This document shows positions 1 through 6,068 of a stretch of DNA of 6,068 bases, one piece after another. Below the pieces are notes generated by a model. The model did no database searches, was not told the DNA's origin, and was given only the letters and a program-made list of their open reading frames with translations. Source of the DNA: Ferrovaceae bacterium (lineage in GTDB: Bacteria > Pseudomonadota > Gammaproteobacteria > Burkholderiales > Ferrovaceae); NCBI GenBank assembly GCA_027457225.1, contig DAIDTL010000069.1, forward strand, positions 1 through 6,068, in the 5' to 3' direction. Within the stretch, counting starts at the first letter, position 1; every line of letters starts with the position of its first letter. Made by a program: the position numbers and the translations under genes.

Positions 1-1
1 G

Positions 2-415
2 GATACCCATGTCAACCAGGGTGCGGCGACCGGTGCCCTGGCGACGAATCTGGCGAATCTTGGCAATGGGCTGTCTGGGTTTGTCGATGAACTGGGCGCA
101 GAGGCCTGGCGTAATACGGTGGTGGTGGTTATGTCGGAATTCGGGCGCACATTCCATGAAAACGGCAATCGTGGCACCGACCACGGCCATGGCAACACGC
201 TATGGATACTGGGCGGCGGCATCTCCGGCGGTAAACTGGCTGGCGAACAATCCGACGTGAGTGAAAAGACGCTGTTCCAGAATCGGGATCTGCCGGTGCT
301 GAATGACTATCGAGCGGTACTGTCGCATATATTCTCTCGAATGTATGGACTCAACACGCGGCAATTAGACAAGGTTTTTCCAGGTAGTCCAAACAACGAT
401 TACGGAATACTCTGA
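2..415 (+). CDS. DUF1501 family protein, C-terminal part (5' end outside window)
   Basis: Only the last 137 residues are visible; the frame is open to the left edge and ends at TGA 413-415. The visible part starts with DTHVNQG, then has TVVVVMSEFGRT (about residues 39-50), GTDHGHGN (58-65) and a glycine-rich LGGGISGG (70-77). This combination of D-T-H, SEFGRT and TDHGxGN is what I recognise as the C-terminal half of DUF1501 (COG4102) proteins. They are related to sulfatases and alkaline phosphatases, and the Asp/His residues probably bind metal. The biochemical function of the family is not established; members are often exported through Tat and sit beside DUF1800 genes, but both of those signs would lie outside this window. 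The gene converges on the leftward receptor cluster, so it is probably not part of that transcript. Family assignment is good; role unknown. A short ATG/GTG start inside the visible part is unlikely, because the conserved DTH motif lies upstream of it. Confidence 0.88.
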   Translation, partial: DTHVNQGAATGALATNLANLGNGLSGFVDELGAEAWRNTVVVVMSEFGRTFHENGNRGTDHGHGNTLWILGGGISGGKLAGEQSDVSEKTLFQNRDLPVLNDYRAVLSHIFSRMYGLNTRQLDKVFPGSPNNDYGIL

Positions 416-446
416 ATAATGGGCGTCGGCATTGTTTATTGCGTGC

Positions 447-465
447 TTACGTTCATTTACGTTCA
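447..465. repeat. Tandem 9-bp direct repeat TTACGTTCA
   Basis: TTACGTTCA occurs at 447-455 and again at 457-465, separated by one T, which gives a period of 10 bp, about one helical turn. That spacing would suit paired binding of a protein on one face of the DNA. However, the repeat lies downstream of two convergent genes rather than in a promoter, and two copies of 9 bp may be a local duplication. The repeat is certain; any function is unsupported. Confidence 0.45.
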
Positions 466-568
466 GGCTTTATCTGACACCTAGCTGACGAAAGACACGC
501 TTGTGTTGCTGCGAAATTCCTATTGGCTGTATGTTGAGACATTGGTGCCAAACGACAATTCAGACTAC

Positions 569-603
569 AAAAACATCATTGACACCTCTAAGAAACAAGG
601 TGT
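569..603 (-). terminator. Possible weak terminator hairpin after the leftward cluster
   Basis: Reading leftward after the hydrolase stop codon (625-627), a perfect 6-bp stem ACACCT/AGGTGT (603-598 paired with 587-582) encloses a 10-nt loop. About 8 nt further on there is a run of five T (573-569 on the minus strand). Position fits the end of the operon. The stem is short and not very GC-rich, and the T-run is separated from it, so this would be a poor intrinsic terminator and may be chance. Confidence 0.25.
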
Positions 604-624
604 GCGTGTAGCCCAATCAACTGA

Positions 625-2163
625 CTACTGTGTAAATCCAGGATTCGGCTGAGTGGGAAATATCTTCCATCTATTCTCTCCGGGCAGAACTGGGGTGCCT
701 TGCATTTTCACTGCTTCTAGGGCGCCAGGCGACAGTCCCAAACTCGCAAGCAGAGTGGGGGCCACCTGGGTTGTGAATACAGGCGCCTGGATCATTACAC
801 TCTGACGTTGCAAATGTGGGTTTGAGATGAGCAAAGCAACATTGGTGTCGTCTGTGACGAAGCCACCGTGCTCCGCTTTCTTATTGTCCCCGGCTTTTGC
901 ATATACTACGCCTCGATCCGGAATGACGATCAGGTTCGGGGTTCGTGAATCGGTTTCAGGCGACGGGAAGTATAGCGCCAAGGTCGATCCATATAGGATG
1001 CGGCTGATGCCCAGGCGTGTTCCGTGATGCTCTAGGGCGTCGGCGACGAGCGTTGTTTTTTCTGGATCCTTCAACCAAATCAGAGCACTCTGATCTGAAG
1101 TGATCTGCGCCAACTCTCCGGGCGCCGCGTTTTCGACTACTTGGTACATATCTTTCTTATCCACAAGGCGCAATGCCTTGGGATCGATGGGGCCGTTGCC
1201 GTGTTTAGCCGTGACGATAAGGAGTGTCGAATCCAACAGATCTTTCTCTCTCAGAGCAGAAACGATCTTGCCGATCAGCATGTCGCTGTGAATCAAGGCA
1301 TCTTCCAGTTGCGGGGAAGGGAGTCCGCGGGAATCCTTATAGCCGGCCAATTTTTGGCCCACGTTTACGGCCTGCAGATTCAGGCCGAATATTGTCGGTA
1401 CCTGCGCCGATGTTTTCCCATCGTGCCGGAAGCCGTGGATCTCGTTGATGAGCGCGTTGACTTTTTCCTGATCGTAACGTTCGGTCTTAGTGATCGAGGC
1501 TGTGATCTTGTTGCTATGTTTGTCCTCGGTGCCCTCGAAATTAGAACCTATCTCAGGCGTGTACAGATCTTCCACGCCGTGTCCGCTCGGTCCATTGAGG
1601 ATTTCATATACCGGATGCTTGTCGATCCAGGCGGTGTGCCCACCTGACTGACGAATGACCTCAAATACCGTGTTGACACGCAAATACGAGTGAGGATAAA
1701 CAGGGTTGCAGTTTTTTGGATCCAACGGCAGGAGACTTGTTTTGAGTTCCGGTATGCCCATGCTGGCGCCAGGACCATCAATGGATTCATCGTAAATGAC
1801 CGATGTGCCGGTCTGGTGGCAGTCGCCACCCGGTGGAGATAGGCTATGGTCGTAAGTCTCGTCGAAATACACACCCGTTACCGCAGGTGTTCCACCGGTC
1901 GTCAGTGCCAGCAGCCCTGGAAAGGAATCTGCCGGGCTAACTGTATGAGCCTGCGTGTATACAATTCCGCTTCGAGCAAGTTGTGCCATGGCGGAGCGTG
2001 GATGGCTGACAGAATAATTACGGAGATCCAGCGCGTGCAAGCCATCCACGCTGATCATCAACACGTGTTTGATCACGTCGATTTTATTCCCCTGAGCCGA
2101 AGTATTGGCGGATAGGGCCATGAACAGGACTGTCAAGAGTATATATAATGAGATCGGTTGCAT
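625..2163 (-). CDS. Exported alkaline-phosphatase-superfamily hydrolase (type I phosphodiesterase/NPP-like)
   Basis: 512 residues. Residues 1-23 look like a Sec signal peptide with a hydrophobic core (about 5-17) and a likely cut near TSA-QG, so the product is probably periplasmic or secreted. The mature part matches the Phosphodiest family (PF01663), whose members hydrolyse phosphate mono- or diesters using two zinc ions. Visible landmarks are MISVDG (D40, metal ligand), ADSFPG (S80 at the nucleophile position, usually Thr), SPPGGDC (109-115), AWIDKHPVYE (178-187), TAKHG (318-322, H321) and AEHGGF (430-435, H432). The only cysteines, C115 and C152, could form a disulfide. Several standard metal ligands seem replaced: Lys320 where Asp is expected, and Gln270 with no Asp where a D-x-x-x-H motif is expected. 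Substrate and even activity are therefore open. It is the last gene of the leftward cluster, 27 nt after tonB. No clear Shine-Dalgarno precedes the ATG, but the signal peptide begins directly there, which supports this start. Sulfatase-like or phosphonate hydrolases are less likely alternatives. Confidence 0.88.
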   Translation of the reverse strand: MQPISLYILLTVLFMALSANTSAQGNKIDVIKHVLMISVDGLHALDLRNYSVSHPRSAMAQLARSGIVYTQAHTVSPADSFPGLLALTTGGTPAVTGVYFDETYDHSLSPPGGDCHQTGTSVIYDESIDGPGASMGIPELKTSLLPLDPKNCNPVYPHSYLRVNTVFEVIRQSGGHTAWIDKHPVYEILNGPSGHGVEDLYTPEIGSNFEGTEDKHSNKITASITKTERYDQEKVNALINEIHGFRHDGKTSAQVPTIFGLNLQAVNVGQKLAGYKDSRGLPSPQLEDALIHSDMLIGKIVSALREKDLLDSTLLIVTAKHGNGPIDPKALRLVDKKDMYQVVENAAPGELAQITSDQSALIWLKDPEKTTLVADALEHHGTRLGISRILYGSTLALYFPSPETDSRTPNLIVIPDRGVVYAKAGDNKKAEHGGFVTDDTNVALLISNPHLQRQSVMIQAPVFTTQVAPTLLASLGLSPGALEAVKMQGTPVLPGENRWKIFPTQPNPGFTQ

Positions 2164-2190
2164 GGTAATTTCAAGTATTGATTATGTAAC

Positions 2191-2919
2191 TCAGTCCGAA
2201 GACGATTTGATTTGATCGAAACGTATCCAGAACACGAATTGTTGTGATACCCCCGCCAGATTATTCGGTGGCGGCGGATAGCTTGCTGTTAGCACTGCTC
2301 GCATTGCGGCAGTGTCGAGCATGTCGTAGTTGCTGGATCTAATGATTTTTATCGCGCTCACCCGACCGTCAATATATTCAAAAGATACCTGGGCTCGACC
2401 CTCGATGTGGGCGACCTTGGCCGCATAGGGATAGTGAACCGCCGCCTGAATTGCTTCATGAAGCTGCTCTTCGAAACGTGTCATGCTGTTAGGGTCAGCA
2501 CTGGCTTGACTGGGTTTGTCGGCCTGCGCAACCGGTGCGGCCTCGGTCGGGGCCGGTACTGAGTTCGGCGTCGCAGGTGCCAGTGCCAATGGCTTGGCCG
2601 CTGCTACTTTTTTATGCATCGGTGGTGCGGGATGATGATGAACAGCGTGCTGGACTGGCTTCTGCAGCGGACGTGGTGCTGGTTTGACGGGCGGCTTGCG
2701 AGGAGGCGTTTGTACTGGCTTGGGTGGCGTAGTTGTGAGTATTGCGGGGAATGTTAACATCACCGGTTGTTGCTGAGGTGGCGTTGTCAACTTCGTGTTG
2801 GTGAGCCCGATGACCAGTGATGCTACGAGTACCGCTTCCAGGAACAAGGCTGCAAGGGCGGCATAAGGCATGGAAAACCTGCCGCTGACCATCGGTAGCG
2901 ATGATTCAAGAGCTGACAT
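2191..2919 (-). CDS. tonB: Energy transducer TonB
   Basis: 242 residues with the complete TonB layout. A short cytoplasmic N-terminus is followed by one membrane anchor (about 18-40, AALAALFLEAVLVASLVIGL). Next comes a long Pro/Lys/Ala-rich periplasmic linker (about 46-140) and a C-terminal TonB domain (about 147-236). The domain contains the recognisable HYPYAAKVAHIEGRAQVSF segment (162-180), the DGRV turn (184-187), the SSNYDMLDTAAMRAV helix region (195-209) and YPPPP (214-218). TonB takes up energy from ExbB/ExbD in the inner membrane and passes it to outer-membrane receptors through their TonB box. The linker holds an unusual histidine patch, HAVHHHPAPPMH (91-102). The ATG starts 1 nt after the exbD stop (TAA-C-ATG) with only a weak upstream ribosome site, which suggests translational coupling. 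Membership of this cluster makes it a TonB dedicated to the neighbouring receptor, though cross-talk with other receptors is possible. Confidence 0.93.
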   Translation of the reverse strand: MSALESSLPMVSGRFSMPYAALAALFLEAVLVASLVIGLTNTKLTTPPQQQPVMLTFPAILTTTPPKPVQTPPRKPPVKPAPRPLQKPVQHAVHHHPAPPMHKKVAAAKPLALAPATPNSVPAPTEAAPVAQADKPSQASADPNSMTRFEEQLHEAIQAAVHYPYAAKVAHIEGRAQVSFEYIDGRVSAIKIIRSSNYDMLDTAAMRAVLTASYPPPPNNLAGVSQQFVFWIRFDQIKSSSD

Positions 2920-2920
2920 G

Positions 2921-3313
2921 TTAATGCTGTGATCTTGCCGCCAGACCGATTTGCGTGACGCCCGCTGTCCGACACGAGTCCATTACATCCATCAAGTGCT
3001 GTAACGATGTCTGTTTTGACCCGGCAATGGTAACGATCGTGTGAGAAGGATCACCCTTCCGCAGAGACTCAGACAGTTGCTCCGGCGTCAGCACTTGGCC
3101 CTCTACTGAAATGATCCCCGCTGAGTCTACAGTTATCAATACTTTTGGCTGTGGTAAAACCGTGGCCGTCGAACTGCTTGCCAGATTGGATGCGAGGCCG
3201 GAGGAAGGGATCATATGCAACGTGATCATAATAAAGAATATCAGCAAAAAAAACATGATATCGATCATTGGAATGATTTCGATCCGTGCTTTGCGCGGCT
3301 CAAAGTAACGCAT
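2921..3313 (-). CDS. exbD: Biopolymer transport protein ExbD
   Basis: 130 residues from the preferred start. ExbD is the inner-membrane partner of ExbB in the proton channel that powers TonB. The sequence opens MRYFEPRKARIEIIPMIDIM, followed by one transmembrane helix (about 16-36) with the essential proton-carrying Asp at position 18 (PMIDIMF). The remaining 90 or so residues form the periplasmic domain, including the KVLITVDSAG strand and the conserved hydrophobic C-terminal half. An upstream in-frame ATG at 3353-3355 would give 144 residues and a 41-nt overlap with exbB. I prefer the ATG at 3311-3313 because GGGGAG lies 7 nt before it, it follows the exbB TGA by a single base, and close ExbD relatives begin at this MRYFE motif. 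tonB follows after 1 nt. TolR is the main alternative, but the TonB and receptor neighbours support ExbD. Confidence 0.92.
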   Translation of the reverse strand: MRYFEPRKARIEIIPMIDIMFFLLIFFIMITLHMIPSSGLASNLASSSTATVLPQPKVLITVDSAGIISVEGQVLTPEQLSESLRKGDPSHTIVTIAGSKQTSLQHLMDVMDSCRTAGVTQIGLAARSQH

Positions 3314-3314
3314 C

Positions 3315-4007
3315 TCAGGACTCCCCGACACGAACTGCCCGCGGCCCTGTTTCATGCCCCCTATCCTGCTGGCGATTGGCGCGCACGGGGAAGTGCTGGT
3401 ACATGCGGTTGAGCAACATGATTTTCAAGGTTTCCAATTGGTGCATTATGACCCTTACGCGATTATTCAATCCGTTGAAAAACATCAGCCCAAGAATTGC
3501 GATAAACAGTCCTGATGCAGTTGCCAGCAATGCCTCCGCTACACCACCGGTAACCTTGGTAGGCGCACTTCCTGGGTCAGACAGTACCTGAAATGAATTG
3601 AACATGCCGATGATGGTGCCGAGCAACCCAAGCAGGGGCGCCAAGGTAATAATCGTATCCAGTATCCAGATATAGCGATCGACGCGCGGCGCTTCACGCA
3701 TGATTGCTTCTTCCATCTTGTCAGAAAGACGGTCGAAATGGTGATCGAGATCGTGATTGAGAGCGGCATCTAGAACCCGTGCATGGGGAAGCTGGATGGA
3801 GTCGTCACAAAGTTTTCGCAGCAATGGCATCTCGGCGCGCGCAACCGCATCCAACTGTTCAATGATCCGGTTACCTGCTTTTAGAATGCGCCTGAGATAC
3901 CAGGCGCGCTCCAGGGCGATGGTCATGGCCATCAGCAGTAGCACCATCATTATATAAATGATGCCACCAGAGGTGTTGGCAACGTGTTGGATGGTTTCCA
4001 GTCTCAT
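3315..4007 (-). CDS. exbB: Proton channel protein ExbB (MotA/TolQ/ExbB family)
   Basis: 230 residues, the usual length for ExbB. It is the inner-membrane scaffold of the ExbB-ExbD channel, which uses the proton gradient to drive TonB. Three membrane segments are visible: about 14-34 (GGIIYIMMVLLLMAMTIALE), about 114-140 and about 155-180. A cytoplasmic region of about 80 residues lies between the first two. The second segment carries the family signature LAPLLGLLGTIIGMF (122-136). The third carries GGVAEALLATASGLFIAI (154-171), including the Thr163 expected to line the channel. The last 25 residues form a charged, proline-containing tail (QQDRGHETGPR and on) that is probably cytoplasmic and not conserved. 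The start is well supported by an AAGGAA ribosome site. The gene lies 15 nt after the receptor stop and 1 nt before exbD. TolQ is less likely given the context. Confidence 0.94.
   Translation of the reverse strand: MRLETIQHVANTSGGIIYIMMVLLLMAMTIALERAWYLRRILKAGNRIIEQLDAVARAEMPLLRKLCDDSIQLPHARVLDAALNHDLDHHFDRLSDKMEEAIMREAPRVDRYIWILDTIITLAPLLGLLGTIIGMFNSFQVLSDPGSAPTKVTGGVAEALLATASGLFIAILGLMFFNGLNNRVRVIMHQLETLKIMLLNRMYQHFPVRANRQQDRGHETGPRAVRVGES
3321..3326 (-). promoter_or_regulatory. Shine-Dalgarno site that decides the exbD start
   Basis: On the minus strand GGGGAG ends 7 nt before the ATG at 3313-3311 and lies within the last codons of exbB. Ribosomes finishing exbB at TGA 3317-3315 would be placed directly on it. 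This supports the shorter ExbD start over the ATG at 3355. Confidence 0.6.
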
Positions 4008-4014
4008 TTTGTAA

Positions 4015-4022
4015 TTCCTTTC
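4015..4022 (-). promoter_or_regulatory. Shine-Dalgarno site of exbB overlapping the receptor stop codon
   Basis: On the minus strand the receptor stop TAA (4025-4023) runs straight into GAAAGGAA (4022-4015), which sits 7 nt before the exbB ATG (4007-4005). This is a good ribosome site, and its position suggests reinitiation or coupled translation between receptor and exbB. Confidence 0.6.
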
Positions 4023-6068
4023 TTACATGCTAACCGAGAGGCTTAACTGGTAGCTGCGCGCAGGAAGCGTGTAGTACATTGGGTTATTGTTTGCATCGTA
4101 GGTGCCCAGCGCGTAGATGTCGGTTTTATTGAACAGGTTATTGATCTGAAAACCAAGCTTGGTATTTTTAGCCCAGCTGCCGACATTATTAAATGTATAG
4201 CTGGAGGCAAAATCGGCGACTGTGTAGGCGGTAAGCGGAATGGTTTCGCCGACATCACCGAAGCGCGACCCGACGTGTTTAGCTGTCAAGGAGGCATAAA
4301 GCGGTCCCTGATTGTAGATCGCCCCTGCTGCTGCGGTGGTTTTTGGCGCGTTGGGCAGCCACTGATTGTTTTCGTCCTTGGCGCTGTTGATGGAATAATT
4401 GCCGTAGAGGCTGTATCCCTGCCCGATATAATAGGTTGCTTCTCCTTCCCAGCCCTTGTAAGTGGCGCCACCGGCATTCGTGAAAATCGTGCCGTTACCG
4501 ATAGGCGAGGAATTTATCCTGTTCTTGAAATCAATTTGATAAACATCGGTTGACAAGGTGAGCCGCTGACTTTCCCAGGTCGTGCCGAGCTGGTAGTTCG
4601 TCGTCTCTTGCGGTTTTAGGGTGCCCAGGGCTGGATTGACAGTATAGAAAGAGTTGAGATTCGGTGCCTGGAAGCCTTTGGCAACTTGCAAATAGGCCGA
4701 CCAGTTTTTTGCAATGGCATAGTGGCCCGTTATCGCAGGCAACGCCTGAGTCCAAGTATGCTGGCCGCTATAGGGCAATCCGGTTCCCTGGTCAACCTGC
4801 GCATCAAGCGTGCGCGTGAAGGATACATATTTAAGCCCGGGTGTAATGGTCAGGTCCTGCGTTGCTTTCCAGGCATAGTCAACATAAGGTTGAATCGTGG
4901 TCAGGGTATCGTTCATCAAACGGTCCGTCGCCAAAGCTAAATTTACCGGCGTAGTTCCTGGTGCCTGCCCTGAGTTCAGTGCGCCGCCATTGGTGAAGTC
5001 GATTTCGTATTGCCAACGATTATTCGTCTGATGGTCAACCCATGCTCCAAAATGCAGATCGCCTGGCCCCATGGTTTTGGACATTCGTAACAAGTCACCG
5101 ACAGATCGGTAATTCATGGTCATTTTCTGACCCGGCACATTAGTGGCGCCGTAGACAGTCCCATTCGGCTGGGCGCCACCCGGATCAACGCCATTAAACC
5201 CGTTGTGGTAATAGGCATAGGTGTAGACCTTGTTGTCCACCGTCCAATCGCCTTGACGTGATTGCAGGCCGACATATTCGAAATCGGAGTTGATATCGTC
5301 GTAGTTGTATCCATAAAAGTTCTGGCTGGTTGGGTCGCTGCTCAGGCCATAATTCACACCATATTTCTGTATATTGGCGAGCGTCGCTCCCAATGGCACG
5401 TTCTGTTTCAGGTTGTTTTGCATGCTCACGACTGTAAGCACAGAATTGTCGGAAATTGGTTTGATGAACTTGACAAATAGATTGTCGCGGCTTTGGTGGG
5501 AATTCGTCAGGTAGCCGTCAGTCGTGAAATTCTTGTAGTCGATGAAAGCGCTGGCGTTGCCGTATTTCTGCATGGCGCCGGTATCGAATTCGGACCCGAA
5601 CAGACGGGTATTGAAACTCCCGAAGGCGGTGTAAGGCGTAAAGGTCGCGTCTGACTGTGGATCTTTCGACGTTACGGCGATAGTGCCACCGAAGGTCGCG
5701 TTACCAATGTTGCTGGCGTCACCTGGGCCGCGATCTACAACTATATTGCCGGTATCCTGCGGCATAAAATAGGATGTAGAGTGCTGCGTGAAGTCGTTAG
5801 AATCACCCCAGGGAATGCCGTCAAACGTAACGTTATATTGACCGCTTGCAAAGCCTCTTATGAATGGCCCCCCTGATTGCGATTCCATCATGCCTGGACC
5901 GTTTGGATCGACGCTCCATACGCTCGGTGCGATTTGTGCGATATCCGAGTAATTGGAACCGCTTGAGGCGTTTTCCTGGATGTAATGCTGACTGATGATG
6001 GACTGCGGCTCAGTCGCCACTAAAGACCCCTTCGTGGGCGCCTGATAGCTTGCGGCAGCCTTGCCTTG
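4023..6068 (-). CDS. TonB-dependent outer-membrane receptor (N-terminus outside window)
   Basis: 681 residues are visible and the frame stays open to the right edge, so the start, signal peptide and TonB box lie outside. The GTG at 6020 is not a likely start, because 16 further in-frame codons precede it and it falls inside the plug. Numbering from the first visible codon, the plug domain covers about 1-140. It includes GGPFIRGF (66-73), VTFDGIPWGDSNDF (80-93), VDRGPG (111-116) and FGGTIAVTSKDP (126-137). The rest is a barrel with repeated aromatic, alternating strands and long loops, including GFQAPNLNSFY and LKPQETTNYQLGT, typical of TonB-dependent receptors. The C-terminus, PARSYQLSLSVSM, is a closing barrel strand but ends in Met rather than the usual aromatic residue. 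The protein should bind a scarce ligand outside the cell and import it with TonB energy. The ligand is unknown; the hydrolase in the same cluster hints at a phosphorylated compound, though siderophore uptake cannot be excluded. It is the first visible gene of the cluster, with exbB 15 nt downstream. Confidence 0.93.
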   Translation of the reverse strand, partial: QGKAAASYQAPTKGSLVATEPQSIISQHYIQENASSGSNYSDIAQIAPSVWSVDPNGPGMMESQSGGPFIRGFASGQYNVTFDGIPWGDSNDFTQHSTSYFMPQDTGNIVVDRGPGDASNIGNATFGGTIAVTSKDPQSDATFTPYTAFGSFNTRLFGSEFDTGAMQKYGNASAFIDYKNFTTDGYLTNSHQSRDNLFVKFIKPISDNSVLTVVSMQNNLKQNVPLGATLANIQKYGVNYGLSSDPTSQNFYGYNYDDINSDFEYVGLQSRQGDWTVDNKVYTYAYYHNGFNGVDPGGAQPNGTVYGATNVPGQKMTMNYRSVGDLLRMSKTMGPGDLHFGAWVDHQTNNRWQYEIDFTNGGALNSGQAPGTTPVNLALATDRLMNDTLTTIQPYVDYAWKATQDLTITPGLKYVSFTRTLDAQVDQGTGLPYSGQHTWTQALPAITGHYAIAKNWSAYLQVAKGFQAPNLNSFYTVNPALGTLKPQETTNYQLGTTWESQRLTLSTDVYQIDFKNRINSSPIGNGTIFTNAGGATYKGWEGEATYYIGQGYSLYGNYSINSAKDENNQWLPNAPKTTAAAGAIYNQGPLYASLTAKHVGSRFGDVGETIPLTAYTVADFASSYTFNNVGSWAKNTKLGFQINNLFNKTDIYALGTYDANNNPMYYTLPARSYQLSLSVSM

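Larger units (their letters stand above)
416..624. other. Intergenic gap between convergent genes
   Basis: These 209 bases separate the 3' end of the DUF1501 gene from the 3' end of the leftward hydrolase gene. The stretch is more AT-rich than the genes. No convincing ATG-led ORF with a ribosome binding site is present on either strand. Its only visible structures are a 9-bp tandem direct repeat and one modest hairpin that could end the leftward transcript; both are listed separately. No strong rho-independent terminator for the rightward gene is seen. Confidence 0.7.

Noticed and set aside
493..507. Inverted repeat ACAC-GCTT-GTGT as a terminator for the DUF1501 gene
   Set aside because: The stem is only 4-5 bp and is not followed by a T-run, so it does not meet the pattern of an intrinsic terminator.
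579..611. TTGACA at 579-584 as a -35 box of a rightward promoter
   Set aside because: No acceptable -10 hexamer lies 16-19 nt downstream, and transcription from it would run antisense into the hydrolase gene.
485..652. 56-codon frame without stop on the + strand across the intergenic gap, ending at TGA 650-652
   Set aside because: It has no ATG start and no ribosome site, its translation (including LVLLRNSYWLYVETLVP) matches no family I recognise, and its end overlaps the hydrolase gene. A chance frame is more likely than a gene remnant, although a translated database search could settle it.
1141..1647. 168-codon open frame on the + strand inside the hydrolase gene
   Set aside because: It lies wholly antisense to the hydrolase, whose protein shows clear family motifs throughout. 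The antisense product has no recognisable domain, and it is the kind of long shadow frame a coding strand often produces.
6018..6020. GTG as the start codon of the TonB-dependent receptor
   Set aside because: The same frame continues without a stop to the right edge, and the N-terminal plug begins at or before this point. A start here would leave no signal peptide or TonB box, so the gene is truncated by the window, not complete.

Overview
The window reads as a Gram-negative chromosome segment, most likely from a proteobacterium. It has an outer-membrane TonB-dependent receptor, a complete ExbB/ExbD/TonB energising complex and an exported hydrolase, and base composition looks even at roughly 50-55% GC by eye. 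No rRNA, tRNA, IS element, CRISPR array or integrase is visible. The genus cannot be named from the sequence alone.

Layout. At the left edge (2-415, + strand) is the C-terminal end of a DUF1501 protein, cut by the window border. A short non-coding gap (416-624) follows, where this gene meets a leftward gene cluster tail to tail. The rest of the window is one tightly packed leftward (- strand) cluster. In transcription order, from the right edge, it holds a TonB-dependent receptor (N-terminus outside the window), exbB, exbD, tonB and an exported alkaline-phosphatase-superfamily (type I phosphodiesterase/NPP-like) hydrolase. The junctions are 15 nt, 1 nt, 1 nt and 27 nt, so one transcript with translational coupling is likely. 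Its promoter should lie upstream of the receptor, beyond position 6068.

How the genes fit together. ExbB and ExbD form the inner-membrane proton channel. TonB carries that energy across the periplasm to the receptor, which imports a ligand through its barrel. The hydrolase has a signal peptide and is encoded last, so it probably acts in the periplasm or outside the cell on the same ligand or a related one. The most economical reading is a self-contained scavenging locus for a phosphorylated (or otherwise esterified) compound; the ligand cannot be read from the sequence.

The most interesting point is the hydrolase. It keeps the fold landmarks of the NPP family but appears to lack about three of the seven canonical metal ligands, with Lys where an Asp is expected and Gln where a His is expected. 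It also has Ser instead of Thr as the presumed nucleophile. Its chemistry may therefore differ from that of standard NPP enzymes.
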